From: Nocardia jiangxiensis NBRC 101359
GTDB taxonomy: Bacteria; Actinomycetota; Actinomycetes; Mycobacteriales; Mycobacteriaceae
DNA length: 49,961 nucleotides
Assembly (NCBI RefSeq): GCF_000308615.1
Contig: NZ_BAGB01000069.1
Location: 1-49,961, forward strand
Direction of reading: 5' to 3'
Under the pieces are notes generated by a model. It saw nothing but the letters and a program-made list of their open reading frames with translations, searched no databases and was not told where the DNA came from. Position numbers and translations under genes: made by a program. Of the stretch, positions 33,260 through 42,490 are shown piece by piece. Position 1 is the first letter of the stretch. Every line of letters starts with the position of its first letter.

Positions 33260-35086
33260 CTAGAAGGCGGCCTCCTCCAGCTGCATGATGTCGTTGTCCA
33301 GGTTCTCGATCACCGTGCGCACGCTGCTCAGCAGCGGCAACTGGTTCTTCGCGAACCACGAAGCGACAGCGGCCTTTCCGGTGTAGAACAACCGATCCTT
33401 CTCGGTCGGGCTGCCCTCGAGCGCGACCAGCGCGATCTTCGCGGCCTCCAGCAGTCGCCACCCGATGACCAGATCGCCGACCGCGTGCAGAAAACGCACC
33501 GAGCCCAGGCCGACCTTGTAGATCTCCTCCGGATTCTGCTGCGAGGCCATCAGATAGCCGGTCAGTGCGGCGGCCATGGCCTGCACGTCGGCCAGCGCCG
33601 CACCGAGCAGTTCCCGCTCGGCCTTCAGCGCGGATCCGTCGGACTCGACGAACTTCCCGATCAACCCGGCCACATGCCCCAGCGCGACGCCCTTGTCCCG
33701 AATGATCTTGCGGAAGAAGAAGTCCTGCGCCTGGATCGCGGTGGTGCCCTCGTACAGCGAGTCGATCTTCACATCGCGGATGTACTGCTCGATCGGGTAG
33801 TCCTGCAGATAGCCCGAACCACCGAAGGTCTGCAGCGATTCGGTGAGCGTCTCGTACGCGCGCTCGGATCCGACGCCCTTGACGATCGGCAGCAGCAGGT
33901 CGTTCACCCGCGCGGCGACATCGGCGTCCGCGCCGAAATTGGCCTGTGCCACATCGGCATCCTGATACGCCGCGCAGTACAGATACAGCGCGCGCAGCCC
34001 CTCCGAATACGCCTTCTGCAATGCCAGGCTGCGGCGCACGTCCGGGTGGTGGGTGATGGTGACGCGCGGTGCGCCCTTGTCGCTGTTCTGCGTCAGGGCC
34101 GCGCCCTGGACACGAGTCTTGGCGTATTCCAGCGCATTCAGGTATCCGGTCGACAGGGTACCCGCCGACAGCACGCCCACCATCATCCGCGCGTGCTCGA
34201 TCACCTTGAACATCTGCGCGATGCCGTTGTGCGCGTCGCCGACCAGGTAGCCGATCGCGGGATGGTCGCCGCCGAAGGTCAATTCGCAGGTGGGCGAGGA
34301 CTTGATGCCCATCTTGTGCTCGAGGTTGGTGACGTACACCCCGTTGCGTTCGCCCAATGTCATCGTCTGCGGATCGAACAGGAATTTCGGGACCACGAAC
34401 AGCGACAGCCCCTTGGTGCCGGGACCGGCTCCCTCGGGGCGGGCCAGGGTCAGGTGGATGATGTTGTCCGCGGTGTCGCCGACGTCGCCGCCGGAGATGA
34501 ATCGTTTGACGCCCTCGATGTGCCAGGTGCCGTCGGGCTGCTGGGTCGCCTTGGTGCGGCCCATGCCGACGTCCGATCCGGCGTCGGGCTCGGTGAGCAC
34601 CATCGTTCCGCCCCAACGGTTCTCCCACGCGTGCGCGGCCCAGCGCTGCTGCTCCTGGGTGCCCTCGCGGAACAGCACCTCGTGCATGAGCGGGCCCATG
34701 TTGAAGAAGCTCGCCGAATTATGCGCTGCCACAAGCATTTCCTGCGTCGCCCAGATCAGCGCAGAGGGCGCGGGGACCCCGCCCATCCCCTCGGGCATGC
34801 CCAGTCCGGACCAGCCCGCCTCGTTCACCGCGGCGACGGTCTTGCGCATCGAATCGGGGACGATGGCCGAATGGGTGGCGGGGTCGAAGGTGACCGGGTT
34901 GCGGTCGGCGTCGACGAACGACTCGGCGACCGGCCCCTCCGCCAGGCGCAGCACCTCGCCCAGCATGCCTCGCGCGGTGTCGGCGTCCAGATCGCCGTAG
35001 GCGCCGCCGTCCAGCAGCGCCCCGATTCCCAGCACCTCGAACAAGTTGAACTCGATATCACGAACGTTCGCCTTGTAGTGCGACAC
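33260..35086 (-). CDS. fadE5: Acyl-CoA dehydrogenase, FadE5-like
   Basis: A 608-aa two-domain acyl-CoA dehydrogenase for the first step of fatty-acid beta-oxidation, with FAD. The start MSHYKANVRDIEFNLFEVLG and many internal segments (TMVLTEPDAGSDVG, GVKRFISGGDVGD, ITHHPDVRRSLALQKAYSEG, LQTFGGSGYLQDYPIEQYIRD, KIDSLYEGTTAIQAQDFFFRKI) match mycobacterial FadE5 closely from memory. The catalytic Glu is in LYEGTTAIQ. The ~600-aa length with an extra C-terminal domain (DNDIMQLEEAAF) is that of the FadE5 class, which handles a broad range of acyl chains. GTG 35086 has GAGGAGG about 7 nt upstream. It is monocistronic, with an operator-like array upstream and a strong terminator. Confidence 0.93.
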   Translation of the reverse strand: MSHYKANVRDIEFNLFEVLGIGALLDGGAYGDLDADTARGMLGEVLRLAEGPVAESFVDADRNPVTFDPATHSAIVPDSMRKTVAAVNEAGWSGLGMPEGMGGVPAPSALIWATQEMLVAAHNSASFFNMGPLMHEVLFREGTQEQQRWAAHAWENRWGGTMVLTEPDAGSDVGMGRTKATQQPDGTWHIEGVKRFISGGDVGDTADNIIHLTLARPEGAGPGTKGLSLFVVPKFLFDPQTMTLGERNGVYVTNLEHKMGIKSSPTCELTFGGDHPAIGYLVGDAHNGIAQMFKVIEHARMMVGVLSAGTLSTGYLNALEYAKTRVQGAALTQNSDKGAPRVTITHHPDVRRSLALQKAYSEGLRALYLYCAAYQDADVAQANFGADADVAARVNDLLLPIVKGVGSERAYETLTESLQTFGGSGYLQDYPIEQYIRDVKIDSLYEGTTAIQAQDFFFRKIIRDKGVALGHVAGLIGKFVESDGSALKAERELLGAALADVQAMAAALTGYLMASQQNPEEIYKVGLGSVRFLHAVGDLVIGWRLLEAAKIALVALEGSPTEKDRLFYTGKAAVASWFAKNQLPLLSSVRTVIENLDNDIMQLEEAAF

Positions 35087-35160
35087 GGACCGGCCTCCTC
35101 GGCACATTGCAGCGTGCGAGGACGAAACTCCATCCGCGAATCCGGCCGCGCACACTGGTC

Positions 35161-35211
35161 GACAGTTACAACTGGAGGTTGCCGTACAACTGTCAGGCTA
35201 CGCAACCGTAG
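35161..35211. promoter_or_regulatory. Palindrome array upstream of the FadE5-like gene
   Basis: Within 50 bp: CAGTT-AC-AACTG (35163-35174), a second TACAACTG at 35185-35192 in direct repeat with the first (18-bp period), and CTACG-CAAC-CGTAG (35198-35211). GACAGTT (35161) and AACTGTC (35188-35194) also pair across the array. The 366-bp gap 35087-35452 has no gene; CCTCTGC-GCAGAGG (35264-35277) is another perfect palindrome in it. Confidence 0.45.
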
Positions 35212-35452
35212 GCTCACTGCCTCCCGAATCGTTAACTCACCTACTTGTCGAACAGGCTGTTGCCCTCTGCGCAGAGGCGTACCAGTCTTCACATCCGATA
35301 ATTTGCCAGAAGTTATCCACCGTCGACCGAAGGTTCATCCCCCGGATGTCGCACGGGACGATCGCCAACCCACGCCGCGAAATTCCCACCCGGGTCCGCT
35401 GACGCTCGCCACCCCGGGCATGTACCCTCGGCCGGGTACCACAACCGAACAT

Positions 35453-35554
35453 GCGGGGGCTCGCACCAGCGGGCTGAGAGGACGGCTAGCCCATCAGGGC
35501 GGATCAGGGCCGTCGACCGTTAGAACCTGACCGGGTAATGCCGGCGTAGGGAGG
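35453..35554 (+). ncRNA. TPP riboswitch (THI element) of thiC
   Basis: The conserved aptamer blocks are present in order: GGGGGCTCGC, the pyrimidine-binding CTGAGA (35474-35479) in CGGGCTGAGAGG, ACCTGA (35525-35530) and GGGTAATGCCGGCGTAGGGA. The last block merges with the thiC Shine-Dalgarno GGGAGG (35549-35554), 7 nt before ATG 35562. Binding of thiamine pyrophosphate should therefore hide the SD and stop translation of thiC. Confidence 0.95.
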
Positions 35555-35561
35555 CTTCAAC

Positions 35562-37202
<1,641 letters not shown>

Positions 37203-37242
37203 ACCGTTCCCCCACAATCGATCCCGGTTCCGGCCTCTCCGC

Positions 37243-37274
37243 GGAGGTCGGGGTCCCGCCTGACCCCGACCTCC
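37243..37274 (+). terminator. thiC terminator hairpin
   Basis: A perfect 13-bp stem (GGAGGTCGGGGTC, 37243-37255, with GACCCCGACCTCC, 37262-37274) and a CCGCCT loop, 40 nt after the thiC stop. There is no U-tract. Confidence 0.75.
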
Positions 37275-37337
37275 TCCGGGACGACGGACCCGGGTTTCGG
37301 TGACCTCAGGCGCCAACCTGGATACCACGACTCTCCC

Positions 37338-37517
37338 CCGGAGATCCCTGCGGACCATTTCCCTGCGGACCATTGGTGGTATTCGGTGGTGACGGATCTC
37401 CGACTCGACAGGCAGAACCGGTTCCATGCCCGCTGCGATTTCACGGCTACCAACGGCCGAGTGACTTCTCCGGGATCGGTGGAGTACACCGTCGAGTTCA
37501 CCCTGCACTCCCGCTGA
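37338..37517 (+). pseudogene. Possible 5'-truncated gene remnant
   Basis: A plus-strand frame ends in TGA 37515-37517. It reads PPEIPADHFPADHWWYSVV then TDLRLDRQNRFHARCDFTAT, and ends in VEYTVEFTLHSR. GC3 is high and the peptide is protein-like (alternating strands, one Cys), but no ATG, GTG or TTG occurs in frame between the thiC stop and GTG 37386, and no SD is present. A perfect 15-bp tandem duplication (37345-37359, 37360-37374) adds the second PADH. It looks like the C-terminal end of a lost gene, perhaps an exported beta-rich domain. The whole gap 37203-37673 holds only this and the terminator. Confidence 0.35.
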
Positions 37518-37673
37518 GGCCGCAGGCACGCATCTGTTCCATCGCGGCCTCGCGTGGCACGACCAGTTTGCCCCGTGTGCCGCCTAGAGTGCGTGGGGCT
37601 TGGCGTGATGATCTCATGGGCCCCGGCTGCGGCGGGGCCTGCAATCGCACATGAGCGCGAGGAGAGGGCCGGG

Positions 37674-38570
37674 ATGGTCCGGGTTGGGGTTGCGAGGTCG
37701 CTACTGGTCGGGATGACTTGCGCCACTGTGGCTTTCGGCATCGCGCCAGCGGCCGCCGAGGCGCCGTCGGTCGCGACCGCGGGCTGTGGGAGCCCTTTGT
37801 CCGACCGCGAGGTCGGTGCGATTGCCGCGCTCTCCGATACGAGCACCTTGTCGGGCACTCCGATGCAGCGGTTGACCGATGTCATCGAGCGGCATCACCG
37901 CATCACCGACATTCTGGTGAAGCATCGGGATCGGCGAGGACTGTTTCTGATCGGGCTCGATCTGTCCGAACAGCAGGCCGTGATGCCGTTGCAGCGCGAC
38001 CCGGCGGCATTCGCGCACCCGGGCTACGCGCACGAGGTCAGCTTGCAGCTCGCGCGGCGGCTACTGGTCAGCTTCCACCGCGAATTCGCGGGCGGGACCG
38101 TGGAACCACATTGGGCACAGTATTTTTCGCTGGCGGCGGACTGTGGCATCTCCGGCGCGCGGGTGGCGATGGCCGGTTACAACGCCCACCTCACGGTCGA
38201 TCTGGCGTATTCGGTTGCGGCAGCGGGCGCGCGGCCGGAGGATGCGGGCGACCACTTCGAAATCGTCGACGCGATCGCCGGGCAGGGGTTCCCGATCGTC
38301 GATCGCACCAAAGCGGCCTACGGCGTCGACATCGGGCCGCTGTGGCGGTTCTACTTCCTCGGCGAAGGGCTGGATTCGCTTGTTGGACAAGGCGTTGCGA
38401 CCGGCCCCATGCTCCGGGCAGCGGACGACGGCTACAACGTGATCGTGTTCGGCAACGGACTGGCACTACAGAACCCGGCCGTCCACGACGCGACCGTGGA
38501 AGAGATTCGAACCCTGCACCGGTCCACCGAAACCGCGTTCGACGTTCTCACGCGACTCGGCAGATTATGA
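37674..38570 (+). CDS. Exported protein, DUF5995-like
   Basis: A 298-aa protein. The signal peptide VGVARSLLVGMTCATVAFGIAPAAAEA starts at ATG 37674, which has GGAGAGG about 6 nt upstream. The mature part is mostly helical: MQRLTDVIERHHRITDILVKH, a conserved DLSEQQ-x-x-MPLQRDPAAFAHP region, HWAQYFSLAADCGISGARVAMAGYNAHLTVDLAYSV, and a C-terminal helix (ATVEEIRTLHRSTETAFDVL). The GYNAHLTVDL stretch resembles the N-A-H-I-x-x-D-L signature of the DUF5995 family, so I assign it there with moderate confidence. The function of the family is unknown. It is a stand-alone gene between a gene remnant and a short ORF. Confidence 0.75.
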   Translation: MVRVGVARSLLVGMTCATVAFGIAPAAAEAPSVATAGCGSPLSDREVGAIAALSDTSTLSGTPMQRLTDVIERHHRITDILVKHRDRRGLFLIGLDLSEQQAVMPLQRDPAAFAHPGYAHEVSLQLARRLLVSFHREFAGGTVEPHWAQYFSLAADCGISGARVAMAGYNAHLTVDLAYSVAAAGARPEDAGDHFEIVDAIAGQGFPIVDRTKAAYGVDIGPLWRFYFLGEGLDSLVGQGVATGPMLRAADDGYNVIVFGNGLALQNPAVHDATVEEIRTLHRSTETAFDVLTRLGRL

Positions 38571-38732
38571 GTCCTACCGGCGTGCCGACGAGATCAGCCG
38601 TTGCCGCGAACCGGCGGTCGAATGGGGAACGCGCCCGATTGCGCTCATGAGATCGTGTTCGTGCTTCATACTGTTCGACGCAAGGCACCTGCTCGACTGA
38701 TGCACAACGACTGCTCAGAGGGAGGTTGCACT

Positions 38733-38783
38733 ATGCGCGCGAACGTCGGAGACCAGATCACATGTGATGTGATGCTGCGGTAA
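38733..38783 (+). pseudogene. Truncated DUF1918-like mini-ORF
   Basis: GGGAGG sits 7 nt before ATG 38733, an excellent site, yet the frame stops after 16 codons: MRANVGDQITCDVMLR. The first seven residues match the usual DUF1918 start (M-R/K-A-x-V-G-D), after which similarity ends. It may be a decayed DUF1918 gene or a short leader peptide. The rest of 38571-38862 shows nothing else. Confidence 0.4.
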
Positions 38784-38862
38784 CGGACCTCGTTCCACCC
38801 TGCTCTCGCAGGGGTGAACGCTCAGCTCGAAGCAGGCCGCCCGAGCTGTACGAACGCGCCCG

Positions 38863-40008
38863 TCATGCGTGTTCGTGCAGCTCGACCCACGACGGGAACG
38901 GATCCGGATACTGTTGCCAGACAACAGGTCCGGCTTCCAATTCGGTGTCGGTGAGCAGGGCGGTGTTCAGCAGGTCCCGAATGTGCGGGCGGTTCAGGCG
39001 GACGCCGATGAACACGAGTTCCTGGCCGGGCGTCATCTCCAGCGAGGTCCAGTACGCGGCGGCCTCGAAGGTCAGACCGGGGCCTGCCTGCGACCAGATC
39101 GCGGCCACGTCGGGACGGGTCGCGAGCCAGCAGAAGCCCTTGCTGCGCAGCAGCCGATGCAGTTGCGCCAGAGCCGATTCCAGCCGTTCGGGATGAAAGG
39201 GGCGATCGGCGGTGAAGGTCAGGCTGCTGATGCCGTATTCCTCGGTTTCCGGGGTGTGCCCACCGGCGAGTTCGTCCTCCCAGCCGTCGAACTGGGCCGC
39301 GATGTCGGGGTTGTAGCGGCCGGTGCCGAGCACCTCGGCCAGCTCGACGACGCCGTGCGCGGACCGCACGATGTGCGCGGCCGGATTGAGCCGCCTGATC
39401 GTCGCCTCCACGGTGCCCACGGCATTCGCGCTCACCAGGTCGGTCTTGTTGAGCACCAGCACGTTCGCGAATTCGACCTGGTCGATGAGCAGATCGGCGA
39501 TGGTGCGCTCATCGCCCTGCGCGGCCTGCATGTCCCGGTCGGCCAGGGCTTGGCCCTTCACGACCTCGGCCAGGAAGGTGGAGGCGTCCACGACGGTCAC
39601 CATGGTGTCCAGCCGCGCGATATCGCCGAGCCGGAAGCCGTCCTCGAATTCCCATTCGAAGGTGGCCGCGACCGGCATCGGTTCGGAGATGCCGGTCGAT
39701 TCGATCACCAGCTGGTCGAAACGTCCCTCGCGGGCCAGCGCGCCGACCGATTCGATCAGATCCTCGCGCAGCGTGCAGCAGATGCAGCCGTTGCTGAGTT
39801 CGACCAGTTTCTCCTCGGTCCGGTCCAGACTCGCCTGGACCGCGACCAGGGCCGCATCGATGTTCACCTCGCTCATATCGTTCACGATCACCGCGACGCG
39901 GCGGCCCTCGCGATTGGCCAGGATGTGGTTGAGCAGGGTCGTCTTACCCGCGCCGAGGAATCCGAACAGGACGGTCACGGGCAGCGGAGCGTTCGTCGAT
40001 GCGGTCAC
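38863..40008 (-). CDS. CobW/COG0523 GTPase, probable zinc chaperone
   Basis: A 381-aa G3E-family GTPase that hands metal to client proteins. Motifs: Walker A GFLGAGKTTLLNH, the Glu-rich switch VNDMSEVNID, the metal-binding C-x-C-C in NGCICCTLREDL, Walker B VIESTGISEP and the base motif LNKTDLV. The CobW C-terminal domain follows (ISSLTFTADRPFHPERL, then LLRSKGFCWLATRP). The tail LHEHA adds histidines. A Zur-type box at its promoter points to zinc, making it the ZagA/YciC kind of metallochaperone rather than a cobalamin gene. GTG 40008 has no SD; TATCAT lies 6 nt upstream, so a leaderless mRNA is predicted. It is divergent from thiD. Confidence 0.9.
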   Translation of the reverse strand: MTASTNAPLPVTVLFGFLGAGKTTLLNHILANREGRRVAVIVNDMSEVNIDAALVAVQASLDRTEEKLVELSNGCICCTLREDLIESVGALAREGRFDQLVIESTGISEPMPVAATFEWEFEDGFRLGDIARLDTMVTVVDASTFLAEVVKGQALADRDMQAAQGDERTIADLLIDQVEFANVLVLNKTDLVSANAVGTVEATIRRLNPAAHIVRSAHGVVELAEVLGTGRYNPDIAAQFDGWEDELAGGHTPETEEYGISSLTFTADRPFHPERLESALAQLHRLLRSKGFCWLATRPDVAAIWSQAGPGLTFEAAAYWTSLEMTPGQELVFIGVRLNRPHIRDLLNTALLTDTELEAGPVVWQQYPDPFPSWVELHEHA

Positions 40009-40012
40009 AGGC

Positions 40013-40033
40013 TAATGATAATCGTTTTCATTA
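40013..40033. promoter_or_regulatory. Zur-like operator between cobW-type gene and thiD
   Basis: A 21-bp imperfect palindrome with arms TAATGA-T-AA and TT-T-TCATTA around a central TCG; 8 of 10 base pairs match. Sequence and length fit actinobacterial Zur/Fur sites. It includes the predicted -10 TATCAT (minus, 40020-40015) of the GTPase gene, as expected for repression in zinc-replete cells. It lies about 50 bp from the thiD start, so an effect on thiD is possible. Confidence 0.7.
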
Positions 40034-40081
40034 AAGAAGTTGCGGCGGGGCCCGGATCGGCGGGACGTAATGTCTGAGGGT

Positions 40082-40930
40082 GTGAGACTTCTGCCCCTGA
40101 CTCCCGATGGCCGCACGCCGGTCCGTGCGCTGACCATCGCCGGAACCGATTCCGGCGGCGGCGCGGGCATCCAGGCCGATTCCCGCACGATGGCCCTGCT
40201 CGGCGTGCACGCCTGCGTCGCGGTGGCGGCGGTGACGGTGCAGAATTCGGTGGGCGTCAGCGGATTTCACGAGATCCCGCCCGAGGTGGTCGCCGATCAG
40301 GTGCGCGTCGTGGTGAGCGATATCGGCATCGGCGCGGCCAAGACCGGCATGCTCGCCTCGACCGCGATCATCGAGGCGGTCGCGGGCGTGTGCCGGGAGC
40401 TGGGCATCGGCCGCGACGGGCACATCCCGCTGGTGGTCGATCCCGTCGCGGCCTCCATGCACGGCGACCCGCTGCTGCACGCCGAGGCGCTGGATGCGTT
40501 GCGGCACATACTGATTCCGTGTGCCACCCTGGTCACCCCGAATCTGGACGAAGTACGGCTGCTCACCGGGATCGAGGTCGTCGACGATCGCACGGCGCAC
40601 AAGGCGGCCGAGGCGCTGCACGGACTGGGACCGCGCTGGGCGATCGTCAAGGGCGGGCATCTGCGTTCGTCGGCATTCAGCACCGATCTGCTCTACGACG
40701 GCGACACGTTCGTCGAACTGTCCGCCCCGCGCATCGAGACCGGCAACGATCACGGCGGCGGCGACACCCTGGCCGCGGCCACCGCCTGCGCGCTCGCGCA
40801 CGGCTACACCGTTCCCGAGGCCGTGGAATTCGGTAAGGAGTGGACCCGGCGCTGCCTGGCCGCGTCCTACGACCTGGGCGCCGGCCACGGGCCGGTCTCA
40901 CCGCTGTGGCGGCTGCATTCCCACGATTGA
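40082..40930 (+). CDS. thiD: Hydroxymethylpyrimidine (phosphate) kinase
   Basis: A 282-aa ribokinase-fold enzyme that phosphorylates HMP and HMP-phosphate to HMP-pyrophosphate for joining to the thiazole in thiamine synthesis. Features: ALTIAGTDSGGGAGIQADSRTM (substrate loop), VAAVTVQNSVGV, AAKTGMLASTAII, VVDPVAASMHGDPLL, TLVTPNLDEVRLLTG, AIVKGGHLRSS and the anion-hole motif NDHGGGDTLAAATA with catalytic Asp. GTG 40082 is preferred over ATG 40070 because it aligns with the mycobacterial N-terminus (x-x-LPLxPxGxTP) and because TAATGT, a likely -10, overlaps the ATG; no SD fits either. No second riboswitch is visible. Confidence 0.95.
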   Translation: MRLLPLTPDGRTPVRALTIAGTDSGGGAGIQADSRTMALLGVHACVAVAAVTVQNSVGVSGFHEIPPEVVADQVRVVVSDIGIGAAKTGMLASTAIIEAVAGVCRELGIGRDGHIPLVVDPVAASMHGDPLLHAEALDALRHILIPCATLVTPNLDEVRLLTGIEVVDDRTAHKAAEALHGLGPRWAIVKGGHLRSSAFSTDLLYDGDTFVELSAPRIETGNDHGGGDTLAAATACALAHGYTVPEAVEFGKEWTRRCLAASYDLGAGHGPVSPLWRLHSHD

Positions 40931-41046
40931 GGGGCCAAATATTCTTTGTTTGAAACTTGAATCGCGCAACCCCTGCGGCCACTCTCCCAGGAATCTCCCA
41001 GCTCTGCCGCAGCCAGAACCAAGGCTGGTCCTCAACGGTGGAGCCC

Positions 41047-42294
41047 ATGACCGACACCGCAACGGCGGCTCACGAGTGCGATCCGGACGATGCCGTACTG
41101 ACGCCCGTGCTGGATGTGGTGATCCCGGTCTACAACGAGGAGCGTGATCTCGGCGTCTGCGTACGGCGCCTGCACGAGTTCCTCGGTGACGGATTCCCGT
41201 TCAGTGCGCGGATCACCATAGCGGACAACGCCTCCACCGATACCACTCTGGCCGTCGCCCAGGGGTTGGCCGACGAGCTGGCCGACGTGCACGTGGTCCA
41301 TCTGGATCGCAAGGGTCGCGGCCGGGCGCTGCGCGCGGTCTGGGAGGCATCGGACGCGCAGGTCGTCGCCTACATGGACGTCGACCTGTCCACCGACCTC
41401 AACGCGCTGCTGCCACTGGTCGCACCCCTGGTGTCCGGACATTCGGATCTGGCGATCGGCACGCGGCTGGCCAAATCCTCGCGCGTGGTGCGCGGACCCA
41501 AGCGCGAATTCATTTCTCGCAGCTACAACCTGATCCTGAAGGCGTCGCTGCAAGCCCGCTTCTCCGACGCACAGTGCGGATTCAAGGCCATGCGCACCGA
41601 CGTCGGCCAGCTGGTCCTGCCGCTGGTGCAGGACGGGGAATGGTTCTTCGACACCGAACTGCTGGTCATCGCCGAACGCGCCGGACTGCGGATTCACGAG
41701 GTTCCGGTGGACTGGATCGATGATCCCGATTCGCGCGTGGACATCATCGATACCGCCCGCAAGGATCTGCGCGGCATCTGGCGGCTCGGGCGGGCCCTGG
41801 CGACCGGTCGACTGCCCATCAACGAACTGCGTATCGCGATCGGGCGGGAGCCCCTGGTGGAGGGTGTGCCGCTGGGCATGGTCGGGCAGGTGGTGCGATT
41901 CGGCATCGTGGGGGTGATCTCGACGCTCGCCTTCATGGTCCTGTACCTGGTGTTGCAGCCGCTCACGGGTGCGCAGGCGGCGAACTTCCTGGCGCTGCTG
42001 ATCACTGCCATCGGTAATACGACGGCCAATCGGGCGTTCACCTTCGGTGTGCGCGGATCCAGCAAGGCCGTCTCCCATCAGATCCAGGGGTTGTTGATCT
42101 TCGTCTTCACCTGGTTCCTGACCAGTGGTTCGCTGTTCGCGCTGCATCACTGGGCTCCCGGTGCGGCCGTGCACCTGCAACTGTTCGTGCTGGTGGTCGC
42201 GAATCTGGTCGCCACGCTGATCCGGTTCATCGCACTGCGCTGGGTGTTCCGCAATGCGGTCGGCGGCCCGCGGGCCGCCGAGAACCTCGCATAG
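41047..42294 (+). CDS. GT2 glycosyltransferase fused to GtrA membrane domain
   Basis: A 415-aa protein. Residues about 20-260 are a family 2 glycosyltransferase: VVIPVYNEERDLGVCVRRL, ITIADNASTDTT, and the metal-binding YMDVDLSTDLNALLPLV. CGFKAMRTDVGQ and the acidic GEWFFDTELLVIAERAG follow, as in dolichyl-phosphate sugar synthases. About 290-405 is a GtrA domain of four hydrophobic helices (FGIVGVISTLAFMVLYLVL, NFLALLITAIGNTTANRAFTF, FVFTWFLTSGSLFALHHW, LVVANLVATLIRFIALRWVF). It probably loads a sugar from a nucleotide donor on polyprenyl phosphate and flips it for cell-envelope polymers (inference). ATG 41047 with GGAG upstream. AT-rich sequence at 40940-40970 may hold its promoter. Confidence 0.9.
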   Translation: MTDTATAAHECDPDDAVLTPVLDVVIPVYNEERDLGVCVRRLHEFLGDGFPFSARITIADNASTDTTLAVAQGLADELADVHVVHLDRKGRGRALRAVWEASDAQVVAYMDVDLSTDLNALLPLVAPLVSGHSDLAIGTRLAKSSRVVRGPKREFISRSYNLILKASLQARFSDAQCGFKAMRTDVGQLVLPLVQDGEWFFDTELLVIAERAGLRIHEVPVDWIDDPDSRVDIIDTARKDLRGIWRLGRALATGRLPINELRIAIGREPLVEGVPLGMVGQVVRFGIVGVISTLAFMVLYLVLQPLTGAQAANFLALLITAIGNTTANRAFTFGVRGSSKAVSHQIQGLLIFVFTWFLTSGSLFALHHWAPGAAVHLQLFVLVVANLVATLIRFIALRWVFRNAVGGPRAAENLA

Positions 42295-42341
42295 CGACCC
42301 GAATTCGACCGGCCGCCAAGCGAATTCGTCGAGAAAGGAAA

Positions 42342-42365
42342 AAGCCGCGCACACAGGCGCGGCTT
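42342..42365 (-). terminator. Intrinsic terminator after tRNA-Glu
   Basis: Stem AAGCCGCG / CGCGGCTT with an 8-nt loop, followed on the minus strand by TTTCCTTTC, a good U-rich tail. It begins 7 nt downstream of the tRNA 3' end. The same stem also stops plus-strand transcripts of the glycosyltransferase gene, less efficiently. Confidence 0.8.
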
Positions 42366-42372
42366 CTCGATG

Positions 42373-42445
42373 TAGCCCCGACGGGATTTGAACCCGCGCT
42401 ACCGCCTTGAGAGGGCGGCGTCCTAGGCCGCTAGACGACGGGGCC
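42373..42445 (-). tRNA. tRNA-Glu (CUC anticodon)
   Basis: 73 nt. The acceptor stem GGCCCCG (42445-42439) pairs with CGGGGCT plus discriminator A (42373). The anticodon arm CCGCC-CTCTCAA-GGCGG places CTC at 42411-42409. The T arm is GCGGG-TTCAAAT-CCCGT. The D arm begins TCGTCTAGCGG, typical of tRNA-Glu. The CCA end is not encoded. A terminator follows at once. Confidence 0.95.
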
Positions 42446-42490
42446 AGGAACAACCCGCCTAGCGTAACCGGCATCGGCCGGTCCGCCAAA

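Noticed and set aside
33485..35530. 681-codon plus-strand frame antisense to the FadE5-like gene
   Set aside because: The true gene on the minus strand matches an acyl-CoA dehydrogenase throughout; this frame is a GC-driven shadow and also runs into the riboswitch.
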